From assembly GCA_023394965.1 (NCBI GenBank), contig JAEWZX010000009.1, positions 1 through 64,000 of the forward strand: DNA of 64,000 nucleotides. The letters run 5' to 3'. The translations under genes were made by a program, and so were the position numbers. The notes below the pieces were generated by a model. The model was not told the DNA's origin and did not search any database. It saw only the letters and a program-made list of their open reading frames with translations. The DNA comes from Pseudomonadota bacterium (GTDB taxonomy: Bacteria > Pseudomonadota > Alphaproteobacteria > Sphingomonadales > Sphingomonadaceae). This document shows positions 7,713-16,245 of the stretch, one piece after another; the first letter of the stretch is position 1; each line of letters opens with the position of its first letter.

Positions 7713-7745
7713 AGGCCCTGGCATTATCATGCCGGGGCCTTTTTC
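7713..7745 (+). terminator. Rho-independent terminator, probably bidirectional
   Basis: AGGCCCTGGCAT and ATGCCGGGGCCT (12-bp arms, one G-T pair) enclose a 4-nt loop, followed by TTTTT. It separates the CC_3452-family gene from the convergent HAD gene. Confidence 0.85.
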
Positions 7746-8352
7746 AGATCAGCCCGCGTTCCGTCAGCTCAGCTTCGAGAGTCGGTGCATCGACAAAGTG
7801 ATGCACCTGCCAGCCCGATGTGGCTGCACTATCGATATTGGCACGATTGTCGTCGATGAATAGCATCGCCTGCGCCGGATAGCCGAAGCGCCGCTCGGCC
7901 AGAGTGAAGATCGCCCGGTCGGGCTTGGCCAGCTGTTCCGTGCCCGAAACCACGATATCGCGAAATTTGTCGAAGATTGGGGCGGTGGGGCGAAATCCCG
8001 CCCAGAACTCTTCGCCGAAATTGGTTATTGCGAATAATGGCATGCCGCGCGTATCGAGCCGTTCAACCAGCGCGTGGCTTCCGGGGACCGGCCCTGGGAT
8101 GGTTTCGTTGAAACGCGTGGCATAGGCACGAATTTCAGTTTCGAATTCCGGAAACTGAGCAATCCGTTCGGGCACCATTGCCGACAAAGGCCGTCCCTGA
8201 TCGTGTTCGAAATGCCATTCTTCGGTCACGACCTCGTCCAGCAGACGCTGCAACCTTGCAGGATCATCCACGATCTTCTCGAACAGATCGGCCAGTCGCC
8301 ACTGATAGAGCACCCGCCCGACATCGAACACGACGGCTTCGACCTGCGTCAT
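7744..8352 (-). CDS. HAD-family (subclass IA) hydrolase
   Basis: 202 aa, typical length. Motif I is VFDVGRVLYQW at residues 8-18. The nucleophile Asp10 is present, and the usual second Asp is Gly, as in the YihX-type FDxGNVL subgroup. Motif II is FAITNF and motifs III/IV are KPDRAIF and MLFIDDNRANI. It is probably a small-molecule phosphatase or dehalogenase-like enzyme in the cytosol; the substrate cannot be told. It lies between the bidirectional terminator and the rpmJ terminator, so it is likely monocistronic. Confidence 0.9.
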   Translation of the reverse strand: MTQVEAVVFDVGRVLYQWRLADLFEKIVDDPARLQRLLDEVVTEEWHFEHDQGRPLSAMVPERIAQFPEFETEIRAYATRFNETIPGPVPGSHALVERLDTRGMPLFAITNFGEEFWAGFRPTAPIFDKFRDIVVSGTEQLAKPDRAIFTLAERRFGYPAQAMLFIDDNRANIDSAATSGWQVHHFVDAPTLEAELTERGLI

Positions 8353-8369
8353 GACACCTCAAACACGAA

Positions 8370-8399
8370 CGGCCCGCACTCCTGATCGGAGCCGGGCCG
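8370..8399 (-). terminator. Hairpin downstream of rpmJ
   Basis: CGGCCCG/CGGGCCG outer arms with a nested CTCC-GATC-GGAG stem lie between rpmJ and the HAD gene. There is no strong T run on the minus strand, so termination strength is uncertain. Confidence 0.5.
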
Positions 8400-8437
8400 G
8401 TCGAACAACGCTTCCGCCCGAACGAGCGGAGCCGAAA

Positions 8438-8563
8438 TCAGCCCTGACGGGCCTTGAAACGGCGGTTGGTCTTGTTGATGACATAAGTGCGCCCGCGGCG
8501 GCGGATCACGCGGCAATCGCGGTGACGGCTCTTGAGCGACTTGAGGCTGTTGCGGATCTTCAT
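8438..8563 (-). CDS. rpmJ: 50S ribosomal protein L36
   Basis: 41 aa beginning MKIRNSLKSLKSRHRDCRVI and ending RRFKARQG. It is a small, very basic protein of the large ribosomal subunit. This is the version common in Alphaproteobacteria, with only one cysteine (Cys17) and no intact CxxC-CxxxxH zinc site. An AGAG Shine-Dalgarno sequence lies shortly before the ATG. The gene stands alone between the HAD hydrolase and the hit gene. Confidence 0.93.
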   Translation of the reverse strand: MKIRNSLKSLKSRHRDCRVIRRRGRTYVINKTNRRFKARQG

Positions 8564-8703
8564 GATGTCTCTCGTGAAATAAATGCGCGCCAGAGATGGA
8601 TCCCCGGCGCGTCGAAATCAAGCGGCCCGTTAACCGGCCCCAGGGATTCGGTCAACCTCTTTCGGGTATTGCCGAAAGCCCGTGACTGATCCTGCCGACT
8701 TGC

Positions 8704-9090
8704 TCAGCGCCCTTTCGCGATCATCGGCCCCAGAGGTTGCCCGCCGAATATGTGTACATGCAGGTGAGGCACTTCCTGCCCGCCATGGGCACCGATATTG
8801 GCCATCATCCGATACCCCGGTTCAACCAGCCCCATGTCACGGGCCACTGTGCCGACAGCGCGGACAAAGCCCGCAATTTCTTCCGGCCCCGCCTTCACAC
8901 TGAAATCATCCCAGCTGACATATCGCCCCTTGGGAATTACCAGTACGTGGATTTCGGCCTGCGGATTGATATCTTCGAAGGCGTAGGCCCACTCATCCTC
9001 GTAAACCTTGGTCGAGGGAATGTCTCCGCGCAGGATCTTGGCGAAGATATTGTCATCGTCATACGGCAATGTGGGATCGATCGGCATCAT
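8704..9090 (-). CDS. HIT-family (Hint-like) nucleotide hydrolase
   Basis: 128 aa. The histidine triad HLHVHIFGG is at residues 109-117 (His109, 111 and 113), and the N-terminal signature NIFAKILRGDIPSTKVYED is the usual opening. HIT proteins hydrolyse adenosine phosphoramidates or aminoacyl adenylates in the cytosol. The start overlaps the hisE stop (ATGATG), so it is the last gene of the his operon, a common arrangement in Alphaproteobacteria. Confidence 0.95.
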   Translation of the reverse strand: MMPIDPTLPYDDDNIFAKILRGDIPSTKVYEDEWAYAFEDINPQAEIHVLVIPKGRYVSWDDFSVKAGPEEIAGFVRAVGTVARDMGLVEPGYRMMANIGAHGGQEVPHLHVHIFGGQPLGPMIAKGR

Positions 9091-9401
9091 GCACTCCTGC
9101 TGGCTTTTTCTTCGATCCCCGACATGCCTTCGCGCCGGTCGAGTTCGGCCAGAACATCGGCAAAGGCAATGTCGCGCGCATTGAGGGCCACGATGAGGTG
9201 AAAGAGGATATCGGCTGCCTCGCCCACCAGTTCCCCGTCGGTGCCGGACAGGGCAGCGACAGCGGCTTCCACACCTTCTTCACCAAGCTTGCGCGCGATT
9301 TGCGGCATACCCTTGGCGTGGAGGCTGGCGACATAGCTTTGCGACGGATCGGCCGCGCGCCGCTGCGCGATCGTCTGTTCGAGGCGGGTAAGCGTTTCCA
9401 T
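9087..9401 (-). CDS. hisE: Phosphoribosyl-ATP pyrophosphatase
   Basis: 104 aa, second step of histidine synthesis (PR-ATP to PR-AMP). It has the all-alpha MazG-like signature KLGEEGVEAAVAA and ELVGEAADILFHLIVAL with the metal-binding Glu/Asp residues. It lies in the his operon between the small membrane protein and hit, and its stop overlaps the hit start. hisI, the next step, is not in the window. Confidence 0.95.
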   Translation of the reverse strand: METLTRLEQTIAQRRAADPSQSYVASLHAKGMPQIARKLGEEGVEAAVAALSGTDGELVGEAADILFHLIVALNARDIAFADVLAELDRREGMSGIEEKASRSA

Positions 9402-9434
9402 GGCCTGCGCTATGCACGGACCGCACGCGCAGCG

Positions 9435-9623
9435 TCAATCGGAGTTGCGCCCCAGCAGGAACCGTCCGACCACCACACCGACCAGGCCAATCGCGATAAG
9501 CAATGACGCGCTCGGCTCCATCATCCGGACGGCGATGCCCGTGGAACCCCCGATATCTGCGATATGCGCGGTCAGCGAAACGAACTGCAATGTCATACCC
9601 GCAGTCTTATCAGAATTGCTCAT
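9435..9623 (-). CDS. Small single-pass membrane protein within the his operon
   Basis: 62 aa (or 53 aa from an internal ATG at 9596). The C-terminal half reads MEPSASLLIAIGLVGVVVGR then FLLGRNSD: a short Pro motif, a hydrophobic segment (38-57) and a basic end. This resembles a PEP-CTERM-type sorting tail, or may simply be a C-tail membrane anchor. It fills the gap between hisF (46 bp upstream) and hisE (33 bp downstream) in the same direction, which supports it being real. The function is unknown and the start uncertain. Confidence 0.5.
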   Translation of the reverse strand: MSNSDKTAGMTLQFVSLTAHIADIGGSTGIAVRMMEPSASLLIAIGLVGVVVGRFLLGRNSD

Positions 9624-9669
9624 GACTGCGGGATTTCAGGCACCAGCGTCCCGCCACGGGACGTTCGCC

Positions 9670-10440
9670 CTAGCCTCGCGCGGGAAGGCCAGCGGCACGC
9701 AAGGCAGCATGCGCTTCGGCAATCGTATGTTCGCCGAAATGGAAGATCGAGGCGGCAAGCACAGCGCTGGCATGGCCACGCGTCACCCCTTCCACCAGAT
9801 GGTCGAGCGTGCCCACACCGCCGCTGGCGATGACCGGTACCGAAACCGAATCCGCAATCGCACGTGTCAGTTCGACATCGTACCCCTGCTTGGTCCCGTC
9901 GCCATCCATCGAGGTAACGAGCAATTCTCCGGCGCCGAGTTCCGCCAGCCTGACCGCATGGTCGACGGCGTCGATCCCGGTCGGCTTGCGCCCACCGTGG
10001 GTAAAAATTTCCCAGCCACGGATTTCGCCGCTTGTCGCCGCACGCGCATCGACGCTGGCGACGACACACTGACTGCCGAATTTCTCGGCGATTTCGCTGA
10101 CGAGTTCGGGCCGTGTAACCGCGGCAGAGTTTACCGCCACCTTGTCGGCCCCGGCGAGCAATAACGCGCGTGCATCTTCCACGCTGCGCACACCGCCACC
10201 CACGGTCAACGGCATGAAGCAAACCTCTGCCGTGCGCCGTACCATGTCCAGCAGAGTCCCGCGCCCTTCATGGCTGGCGGATATGTCGAGGAAGCACAGC
10301 TCGTCCGCACCGGCCCGGTCATAAGCCTGCGCCTGTTCGACCGGATCGCCCGCGTCCTTGAGATCGACGAAATTGACGCCCTTGACCACGCGCCCGTCGC
10401 GCACGTCGAGGCATGGGATAACGCGGATACGAACGGTCAC
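9670..10440 (-). CDS. hisF: Imidazole glycerol phosphate synthase, cyclase subunit
   Basis: 256 aa TIM barrel that makes imidazole glycerol phosphate and AICAR from PRFAR with ammonia from HisH. The start RVIPCLDVRDGRVVKG carries catalytic Asp12; the second acid is Asp131 (VASVDARA). The phosphate loops LTVGGGVRS and VIASGGVGTLDHL are present. The GTG start overlaps the hisA stop as GTGA, showing tight coupling in hisBHAF. Confidence 0.97.
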   Translation of the reverse strand: MTVRIRVIPCLDVRDGRVVKGVNFVDLKDAGDPVEQAQAYDRAGADELCFLDISASHEGRGTLLDMVRRTAEVCFMPLTVGGGVRSVEDARALLLAGADKVAVNSAAVTRPELVSEIAEKFGSQCVVASVDARAATSGEIRGWEIFTHGGRKPTGIDAVDHAVRLAELGAGELLVTSMDGDGTKQGYDVELTRAIADSVSVPVIASGGVGTLDHLVEGVTRGHASAVLAASIFHFGEHTIAEAHAALRAAGLPARG

Positions 10441-11165
10441 GCTCGTGCCGCCATTGCCAGCGCCGCCGCCAGATCCAGCCGCCCGTCATACAAAGCGCGG
10501 CCAGTAATCACCCCTTCGATACCTTCACGCGCGTAGAGCGAGAGAACGTGGATATCGTCGAGCCCCTTGACCCCGCCACTGGCGATCACCGGGATATCCA
10601 CGCACCGCGCAAGTTCCACAGTCGCATCGATGTTCACGCCCTTGAGCAGGCCATCGCGCCCGATATCGGTGAAGAGCAGCGCGGCTACGCCTGCATCCTC
10701 GAACCGGCGGGCCAGGTCGGCCACAGGCACATCGGACACCTCGGCCCAGCCTTCGGTGGCGACCAAGCCATCTTTCGCATCCACTGCCACAACGATGCCG
10801 TTCTCGAATTCGCGGGCCATATCCTTGACGAACTCGGGATCTTTCAGGGCCGCCGAGCCCATCACGATGCGTGAGACGCCGGCATCGAACCAGCCTTCGA
10901 CATCGGCGCGCTTGCGGATGCCACCGCCAAGCTGAACATGGCCGGGAAAGGCCGAGACGATAGATTGCACCGCCTCGCGGTTCTGTGCCGAACCGGCAAA
11001 GGAACCATCGAGATCGACCACATGCAGATGCCCTGCCCCGGCCTCTGAAAAGATCTGGGCCTGAGCTGCCGGATTATCGCCATAGACGGTGGCCCGGTCC
11101 ATATCGCCTTCCGCAAGGCGGACAACCTGCCCCCCTTTCAAATCGATTGCAGGAAAGACGATCAC
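10437..11165 (-). CDS. hisA: ProFAR isomerase
   Basis: About 242 aa TIM barrel, catalysing the Amadori rearrangement of ProFAR to PRFAR. The N-terminus reads (V)IVFPAIDLKGGQVVRLAEGD with catalytic Asp8; HVQLGGGIR and IPVIASGGVKGLDD are the phosphate-binding repeats. I chose the GTG at 11165, which overlaps the hisH stop as GTGA and matches the family start; a GTG at 11174 is also in frame. Confidence 0.96.
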   Translation of the reverse strand: MIVFPAIDLKGGQVVRLAEGDMDRATVYGDNPAAQAQIFSEAGAGHLHVVDLDGSFAGSAQNREAVQSIVSAFPGHVQLGGGIRKRADVEGWFDAGVSRIVMGSAALKDPEFVKDMAREFENGIVVAVDAKDGLVATEGWAEVSDVPVADLARRFEDAGVAALLFTDIGRDGLLKGVNIDATVELARCVDIPVIASGGVKGLDDIHVLSLYAREGIEGVITGRALYDGRLDLAAALAMAARA

Positions 11166-11788
11166 GGCTTCCACTCCAGAAACTTGCTCAACAGATCGAG
11201 ACCATAGGCCTGGCTCTTTTCGGGATGGAACTGGACACCCACGACATTGTCCCGGCCGACTGCAGCCACGAGCCCGCCGCCGTGGTCGGTCATCGCCAGC
11301 ACATCTTCCCGATACCTGGCCTTGAAATGATAGGAATGGAGGAAGTACGCCTCCCCTTCCGCGACCACATCATGCCTGCGGGCATGAGACAGGGGCGCGA
11401 CATCGTTCCAGCCCATATGGGGAACCTTTACGCTGGTATCGGTGGGTTCGATCAGCCGCACGGTACCGTCGATCCAGCCAAGGCCGGGCGTTTCGCCATG
11501 CTCCAGCCCACGGGTCGCCAGCAATTGCATGCCCACACAGATACCCAGAAACGGCGCCCCGCCAACGAAGACCCGCTCATGCATCGCTTCGATCACGCCC
11601 TGTTCCGCCCGCAACCCTTCTGCGCAGGCCTTAAATGAACCGACGCCGGGCAGAACGATGCGATCGGCCGCGCGCAGCACATCCGGATCGGCGGTGACCC
11701 GAACACTCGCCCCGACCTTGCGCAGCGCGTTTTCCACCGAATGCAGATTGCCCGCGCCGTAATCGACGAGCGCGACGACCTCAGCCAC
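11162..11788 (-). CDS. hisH: Imidazole glycerol phosphate synthase, glutaminase subunit
   Basis: 208 aa class I glutamine amidotransferase that feeds ammonia to HisF. The nucleophile Cys84 is in LGICVGMQLL, and the His/Glu pair lies in VGVQFHPEKSQ near the C-terminus. The GTG at 11788 overlaps the hisB stop by 8 nt and gives the normal start (VAEVVALVDYGAGNLHSV); the longer open frame to 11926 is inside hisB. Confidence 0.96.
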   Translation of the reverse strand: MAEVVALVDYGAGNLHSVENALRKVGASVRVTADPDVLRAADRIVLPGVGSFKACAEGLRAEQGVIEAMHERVFVGGAPFLGICVGMQLLATRGLEHGETPGLGWIDGTVRLIEPTDTSVKVPHMGWNDVAPLSHARRHDVVAEGEAYFLHSYHFKARYREDVLAMTDHGGGLVAAVGRDNVVGVQFHPEKSQAYGLDLLSKFLEWKP

Positions 11789-12374
11789 CGAGCTGTCCCT
11801 TCGTACTGGGGATTGCACCGCCCTTGCGCGGATCCACTTCGACCGCCGCGCGCATTGCCCGGGCAAACCCTTTATAGATAGCTTCGCAGATATGGTGGTT
11901 GTTGGTGCCATAAAGCAGTTCGACATGCAGCGTCAGGCCGCAGGTCTGGGCGACCGACTGGAACCAGTGTTCGATCAGCTCGGTATCCCATTCACCCAGC
12001 TTTTCCTGGCTGAAACCTGCCCGCCACACGAGAAAGGGACGCCCGGAAATATCGAGCGCCACCCGCGCGAGTGTTTCATCCATCGGCGAATAGGCGCTGC
12101 CATAGCGCGCGATCCCGCCCTTGTCGTCAAGCGCGGCGGAAAGTGCCTGCCCCAGGGCCAGGGCGCTGTCTTCGGTCGTGTGATGCTGATCGACATGCAA
12201 ATCGCCATCGACCTTCATCGTTACATCGATCAGCGAATGCTTGGAAAACTGTTCGACCATATGATCGAGAAAGCCGATGCCCGTGACGACATCATAATAT
12301 CCTGTCCCGTCGAGATTGACCTCGACAAGGATCCTGGTTTCCGCAGTATTGCGTTCGATACGGCCTGTACGCAT
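11781..12374 (-). CDS. hisB: Imidazoleglycerol-phosphate dehydratase
   Basis: 197 aa, monofunctional (no HisB phosphatase domain). It dehydrates IGP to imidazole acetol phosphate with two Mn ions; metal ligands are visible in FLDHMVEQFSKHS, DLHVDQHHTTEDSA and TNNHHICEAIYKGFARA. The start MRTGRIERNTAETRI at 12374 fits the family better than an upstream ATG at 12410. It is the first gene of the operon, divergent from sspB. Confidence 0.97.
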   Translation of the reverse strand: MRTGRIERNTAETRILVEVNLDGTGYYDVVTGIGFLDHMVEQFSKHSLIDVTMKVDGDLHVDQHHTTEDSALALGQALSAALDDKGGIARYGSAYSPMDETLARVALDISGRPFLVWRAGFSQEKLGEWDTELIEHWFQSVAQTCGLTLHVELLYGTNNHHICEAIYKGFARAMRAAVEVDPRKGGAIPSTKGQLGG

Positions 12375-12487
12375 GCCTGACGCGCTAGAGGCGCTGGGGG
12401 CAGGGCGCAAGAAATTGCGGTTATCGGCAGGGTAAAGCCATGCTTAAGCGCTTGACCCGTGGCTCGCCTCGCTCCACCTAGCGGCGC

Positions 12488-12991
12488 ATGAGCGACGATA
12501 CGCCCGACAGCCTGATCCCTTATGATTCAATCGTGCAGGAAGCCCTGCGTGCCGTAGTTGGCCGTGTCCTGAGTGAAATAGAGAATGGCGGCGGCGAATT
12601 GCCGGGCGCACATCACTTCTACATCACCTTCAAAACCCATGCACCCGGCGTGTCTATCCCGGCCAGTCTGCGTGAACGGTTTCCGGATGAAATGACGATC
12701 GTTCTCCAGAACAAATTCTGGAATCTCAACGTTCGCGAAGATGGCTTTGCAGTCGGCCTGTCGTTCAACCAGATACCTGCCGAACTCGACATTCCCTATG
12801 CCGCGATCACGCAGTTCGTCGATCCGGCAGTCGATTTCGGGCTGCAGTTCCAGGCCACCATTGCCGACATGGCCCCTGCCCCCACGGAATTCCCCGACAA
12901 TGACGGGCCGGAACAGGGCGGAGACGAGGGCGTTAAAGGAGCAGACGACGGTTCGAATGTCGTCACGGTCGATTTCGGCCGGAAGAAATAG
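12488..12991 (+). CDS. sspB: Alphaproteobacterial SspB, ClpXP protease adaptor
   Basis: 167 aa. The folded domain (about 1-115; LIPYDSIVQEALRAVVGRVL, HHFYITFKTHAPGVSIP, MTIVLQNKFWNLNV) binds ssrA-tagged and other substrates. It is followed by an acidic flexible linker (about 125-158) and a short C-terminal segment (NVVTVDFGRKK) that should bind the ClpX N-domain, as in Caulobacter SspB-alpha. It is divergent from hisB, with about 110 bp between the starts. Confidence 0.93.
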   Translation: MSDDTPDSLIPYDSIVQEALRAVVGRVLSEIENGGGELPGAHHFYITFKTHAPGVSIPASLRERFPDEMTIVLQNKFWNLNVREDGFAVGLSFNQIPAELDIPYAAITQFVDPAVDFGLQFQATIADMAPAPTEFPDNDGPEQGGDEGVKGADDGSNVVTVDFGRKK

Positions 12992-13023
12992 GCGCCGGGC
13001 CATACCGGCAAGCGGGGCAGCAC

Positions 13024-13473
13024 ATGGTGAAGCACGGGGCGATCGGTAAAGGGAAACCTGATCACATAACGGATGTCGTCGGCGACAAGCTCGAAGACGC
13101 AGCCGATCTGGTGAACCGGCGCAAGCACACCGTCCCCGGGCCAAGCACCAATCCGGCAACCAATCTCATTATTCACGACATTGCGCTTCGCAGCGCTGGC
13201 AGATTGTCCCGTATGGCCGTGGAAAAGGCCATTCTCGGCCGTCAGTATGGCACGCGCTTTGCCAAGGAAGCGGTCGAAAATCGCTCTGTCGTGCAAACGC
13301 TGGCCGCGTACGGCGTCACCAAGGTCGCCACGCGCTCAATTCCTGGCGCATTGCTTGTCGGTACCGGACTTGCGCTCAAAGTCCTGTTCGATCGCAGCCA
13401 ATCCAAGCGCCAAGCGCGGCGCCAAGGCGATCGCGCATTGCGCAAGCAGGCCGGGCACGCCCACAAGAAGTAG
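13024..13473 (+). CDS. Conserved hypothetical basic protein
   Basis: 149 aa, following sspB by 32 bp in the same direction. It has a possible hydrophobic segment around 110-125 (IPGALLVGTGLALKVLFD) and a strongly basic tail (RSQSKRQARRQGDRALRKQ). The middle (NLIIHDIALRSAGRLSRMAV) looks helical. I recognise no domain. It may bind membrane or nucleic acid through the tail, but that is only a guess. gmk follows 56 bp downstream. Confidence 0.6.
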   Translation: MVKHGAIGKGKPDHITDVVGDKLEDAADLVNRRKHTVPGPSTNPATNLIIHDIALRSAGRLSRMAVEKAILGRQYGTRFAKEAVENRSVVQTLAAYGVTKVATRSIPGALLVGTGLALKVLFDRSQSKRQARRQGDRALRKQAGHAHKK

Positions 13474-13529
13474 GACTTATCCGCTAGCAGGGGCTTGATT
13501 CGCCCCCACCCGATGCGCCAACAGCGCGC

Positions 13530-14177
13530 ATGACCGATTCCATGATGTCGCACGATAAACTCGCCCGCCGCGGTGTGCTCTTCATCCTGTCCTCGCCCAG
13601 CGGCGCGGGGAAAACGACCATCAGCCGCATGCTTCTGGCGGCTGATGAAGAGATCAAGCTGTCGGTCAGCGTGACCACGCGGTCACCCCGCCCGGGCGAA
13701 ATCGACGGGGTGCACTATTATTTCGTCAACGATGCGGAGTTCGACCGTCTGGTCGAAGAAGACGATTTTTACGAATGGGCGCCGGTCTTCGGCCACCGTT
13801 ATGGCACGCCGAAGGGCCGCATTCGCAGCGCATTGAAAGAAGGGCAGGATTTCCTGTTCGACATCGACTGGCAGGGCACGCAGCAGCTCTATCAGAAAGA
13901 CCAGCAGGATGTGGTCCGCGTATTCATCCTCCCGCCGAGCATCGCCGAGCTGGAACGCCGCCTGCGCAGCCGCGGGACCGACGCGGATGACGTGATTGCT
14001 GCGCGTATGGAACGGGCGCGGGCGGAAATCAGCCACTGGGACGCCTATGACTATGTGGTCATCAACGAAAATGTGGAGTCATGCTTTGCCAAGGTGCGCG
14101 AAATTCTGGCTGCGGAACGCATGAAACGCCAGCGCCAGACAGGGCTGATCCCCTTCGTTCGCGAACTTATGGAGTGA
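13530..14177 (+). CDS. gmk: Guanylate kinase
   Basis: 215 aa, catalysing GMP + ATP to GDP + ADP. The P-loop is SPSGAGKTT at residues 22-30; the GMP-binding region is SVSVTTRSPRPGEIDGVHYY and FYEWAPVFGHRYGTP. The length is normal. A nearby alternative ATG at 13545 would remove five residues (MTDSM). It has normal high-GC codon use. Confidence 0.97.
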   Translation: MTDSMMSHDKLARRGVLFILSSPSGAGKTTISRMLLAADEEIKLSVSVTTRSPRPGEIDGVHYYFVNDAEFDRLVEEDDFYEWAPVFGHRYGTPKGRIRSALKEGQDFLFDIDWQGTQQLYQKDQQDVVRVFILPPSIAELERRLRSRGTDADDVIAARMERARAEISHWDAYDYVVINENVESCFAKVREILAAERMKRQRQTGLIPFVRELME

Positions 14178-14223
14178 TGGGATAGTGAAGGGGCGGGCCA
14201 GCCGCCGCCCTGTCCCGCGCAGA

Positions 14224-15171
14224 TCAATCGCCGATTAGCGAACCGATATATTTGCGCACGTCATCCTCGTCCTCTTTGCCTTCGCCGTCGACCTTGACGG
14301 CGTAGAACACCAGGAAGATTTCCTCGCGCGAAGGCCCGGCCAGCGAGCCGACGAAATTGCCGGCGAAATCGTTGGTGTCGTCTTCGATCAGGCCATTGAA
14401 GAAACCGTTGGCGCCGACCTTGCCGGAAATGGGCAGAACCGCCTGTTCGACTGCATTTCCGTTCACGGTCTCGACGATACGGATCGTGCCGCTGATCTTG
14501 ATATCGTCGCCATCGGGGCCGACCACCAGATTGGTGGCAGGCGCGCTGATCACTCCTGCCGGTGTTACTCCGGCCTCGCCGCCGGCCACCTGCGGCGTGC
14601 CGGCATAGGAAAGGTTCGCAGTGATCTTGTCTTCACTGGTCACTGGATTGAAGAAAAGCGAGTAGCGGAAACTGCGCAGCGTTCCCGGCACGGTTTCGCG
14701 AATGAACGACTGGGACTTTTCATAAGCGACCCGCAGGACGTGCTGGAACGGCAGTTCCATCTGCAACCCGTCGGTGCTGCCCTTACGATACGTTCTGATC
14801 GTGGGCGATGAATTCAGCAGGTCGGCAGCGGTGAAGGTCGCCAATTCCAGCGTGTCGGGCCACGTATATTTGACACTCTCTGGGCCGACTTCATAAGCAA
14901 TCGTGCTCTGGCCGTTGCGGCGTGAGCCATCGTTCCATGTTTCGGTGCCGCCTTCAGGCGCGAAATAGGCGAACGCGTAAGCCGAATTCGAGATGCTGGC
15001 CTCGAAATCTTTCGAGAAGTCGAAATCGACCGCCGTCGGCGTGGGAGTGGGGCTGGGCGAAGGGGTCGGCGTTTCGGTGGGTGTCGGCGTGGGCGAATCG
15101 TCCCCGCCGCAAGCGGTTACGAGAACACAACAGATTGCTGCACCAATGGCACGGACGGAAACACTATGCAC
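14224..15171 (-). CDS. Lipoprotein with a TbpB-like C-terminal beta-barrel
   Basis: 315 aa. The signal peptide ends in lipobox LVTAC with Cys21. A low-complexity Pro/Thr/Ser linker follows at about 25-46 (TPTPTETPTPSPSPT), which would lift the domain off the membrane. The C-terminal part contains GANGFFNGLIEDDTNDFAG then NFVGSLAGPSREEIFLVFYA, which resembles the small beta-barrel of transferrin-binding protein B-like proteins. It may be a surface lipoprotein for a host or metal ligand, but no TonB receptor or Slam gene lies next to it. It is convergent with gmk. Confidence 0.65.
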   Translation of the reverse strand: MHSVSVRAIGAAICCVLVTACGGDDSPTPTPTETPTPSPSPTPTPTAVDFDFSKDFEASISNSAYAFAYFAPEGGTETWNDGSRRNGQSTIAYEVGPESVKYTWPDTLELATFTAADLLNSSPTIRTYRKGSTDGLQMELPFQHVLRVAYEKSQSFIRETVPGTLRSFRYSLFFNPVTSEDKITANLSYAGTPQVAGGEAGVTPAGVISAPATNLVVGPDGDDIKISGTIRIVETVNGNAVEQAVLPISGKVGANGFFNGLIEDDTNDFAGNFVGSLAGPSREEIFLVFYAVKVDGEGKEDEDDVRKYIGSLIGD

Positions 15172-15309
15172 TTTATCGACCCCTCACCGCTGGCCCTTGC
15201 CAGCTGACTGCCTAAACTATTCCCACCAGTTAGCTTGGCTGCATTGCCGCCCGCAAGAAAATTCGGCCCGACCGTAGCGGGCGGCGTGCATCGGATAAAT
15301 CGCTGTTGC

Positions 15310-16107
15310 TTATGAGGGCTCGGCGAAATGGCTCGGCAAGTGGGCGTTTACGATACCGCCGTCCACGGTCAGTGTTTCGCCGATCGTGTAATCACCCGCA
15401 CGGCTGGCAAGATAAACGGCAGTGCCGCCCATATCCAGTTTGTCGCCGACCCGCTTGCTGGGAATACCCGCAGCGGATTTTTCCTCGTGATCGCGCGCTG
15501 CGCGGTTCATGCTCGACGGGAAGGCCCCTGGCGCCAGGCTGGTGACATAGATATGGTCCTTCACCAGCCGCGCCGCCATGCGACGGGTCAAGTGAATCAG
15601 CGCAGCCTTGGACGCCTGATAGCTGTAGGTTTCCCACGGATTGACGCGCTGCCCATCGATCGAGGTGATATTGATAACCTTGCCGGGCTCGTCTGCGCTG
15701 GCACCAGCGGTCAGCAGCTTGTGCAGCTTCTGAGTCAGAAAAAACGGCGTCTTGACGTTGAGGTTCATGACCTTGTCCCAGCCGGCTTCCGGAAATTCGA
15801 GATAGTCCACGCCCCATGCAGCGCCGGCATTGTTGACCAGAATGTCCAGCTTGCTTTCGCGGCTGGACAACTCTTCCACCAGAGCTTCGATACCTGAAAT
15901 GGTCGAAAGATCGCCCTGTATACCGATCACCCGGTCACCCAGTTCGGCGCAGGTTTCCTCGATCTCGTCGATCTTGCGGGCACTGATGTAAACGCGGTCG
16001 ATCCCCGCGGCGAGGAAGCCTTCGACGATCATCTTGCCGATGCCGCGGCTGCCGCCCGTGACGAGCGCAACGCGCCCCTTGAGGCTGAAAAGGTCTTCGA
16101 GGGTCAT
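15310..16107 (-). CDS. Short-chain dehydrogenase/reductase
   Basis: 265 aa NAD(P)-dependent SDR. The cofactor motif is TGGSRGIG at 17-24, then NNAG at 92-95; the catalytic serine is in INITSIDGQ and the Tyr163/Lys167 pair in YSYQASKAAL. The C-terminus (IGETLTVDGGIVNAH) is typical. The substrate is unknown. It is downstream of, and in the same direction as, the paired acyl-CoA dehydrogenases; an intergenic hairpin (16151-16180) separates them, so it may be partly uncoupled. Confidence 0.9.
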   Translation of the reverse strand: MTLEDLFSLKGRVALVTGGSRGIGKMIVEGFLAAGIDRVYISARKIDEIEETCAELGDRVIGIQGDLSTISGIEALVEELSSRESKLDILVNNAGAAWGVDYLEFPEAGWDKVMNLNVKTPFFLTQKLHKLLTAGASADEPGKVINITSIDGQRVNPWETYSYQASKAALIHLTRRMAARLVKDHIYVTSLAPGAFPSSMNRAARDHEEKSAAGIPSKRVGDKLDMGGTAVYLASRAGDYTIGETLTVDGGIVNAHLPSHFAEPS

Positions 16108-16150
16108 TCGTTATTCTCCGGATGGTCCTTCCCGCCTGAAAGAGGGGCTG

Positions 16151-16180
16151 TGAGACTAGGCATCTCGATGCCTGGTCTCA
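16151..16180. repeat. Intergenic hairpin, 13-bp arms with one mismatch
   Basis: TGAGACTAGGCAT and ATGCCTGGTCTCA flank a CTCG loop in the 138-bp gap between the acyl-CoA dehydrogenase and the SDR. It could be a terminator, an mRNA-stabilising structure or an operator. No T run follows on the minus strand. Confidence 0.5.
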
Positions 16181-16245
16181 GCGGGGTAGGTTAGCGACCT
16201 GCGCCGCGCACACCCGCGCGCCCCTCCGGCAAGCGGGAGGAGGTT

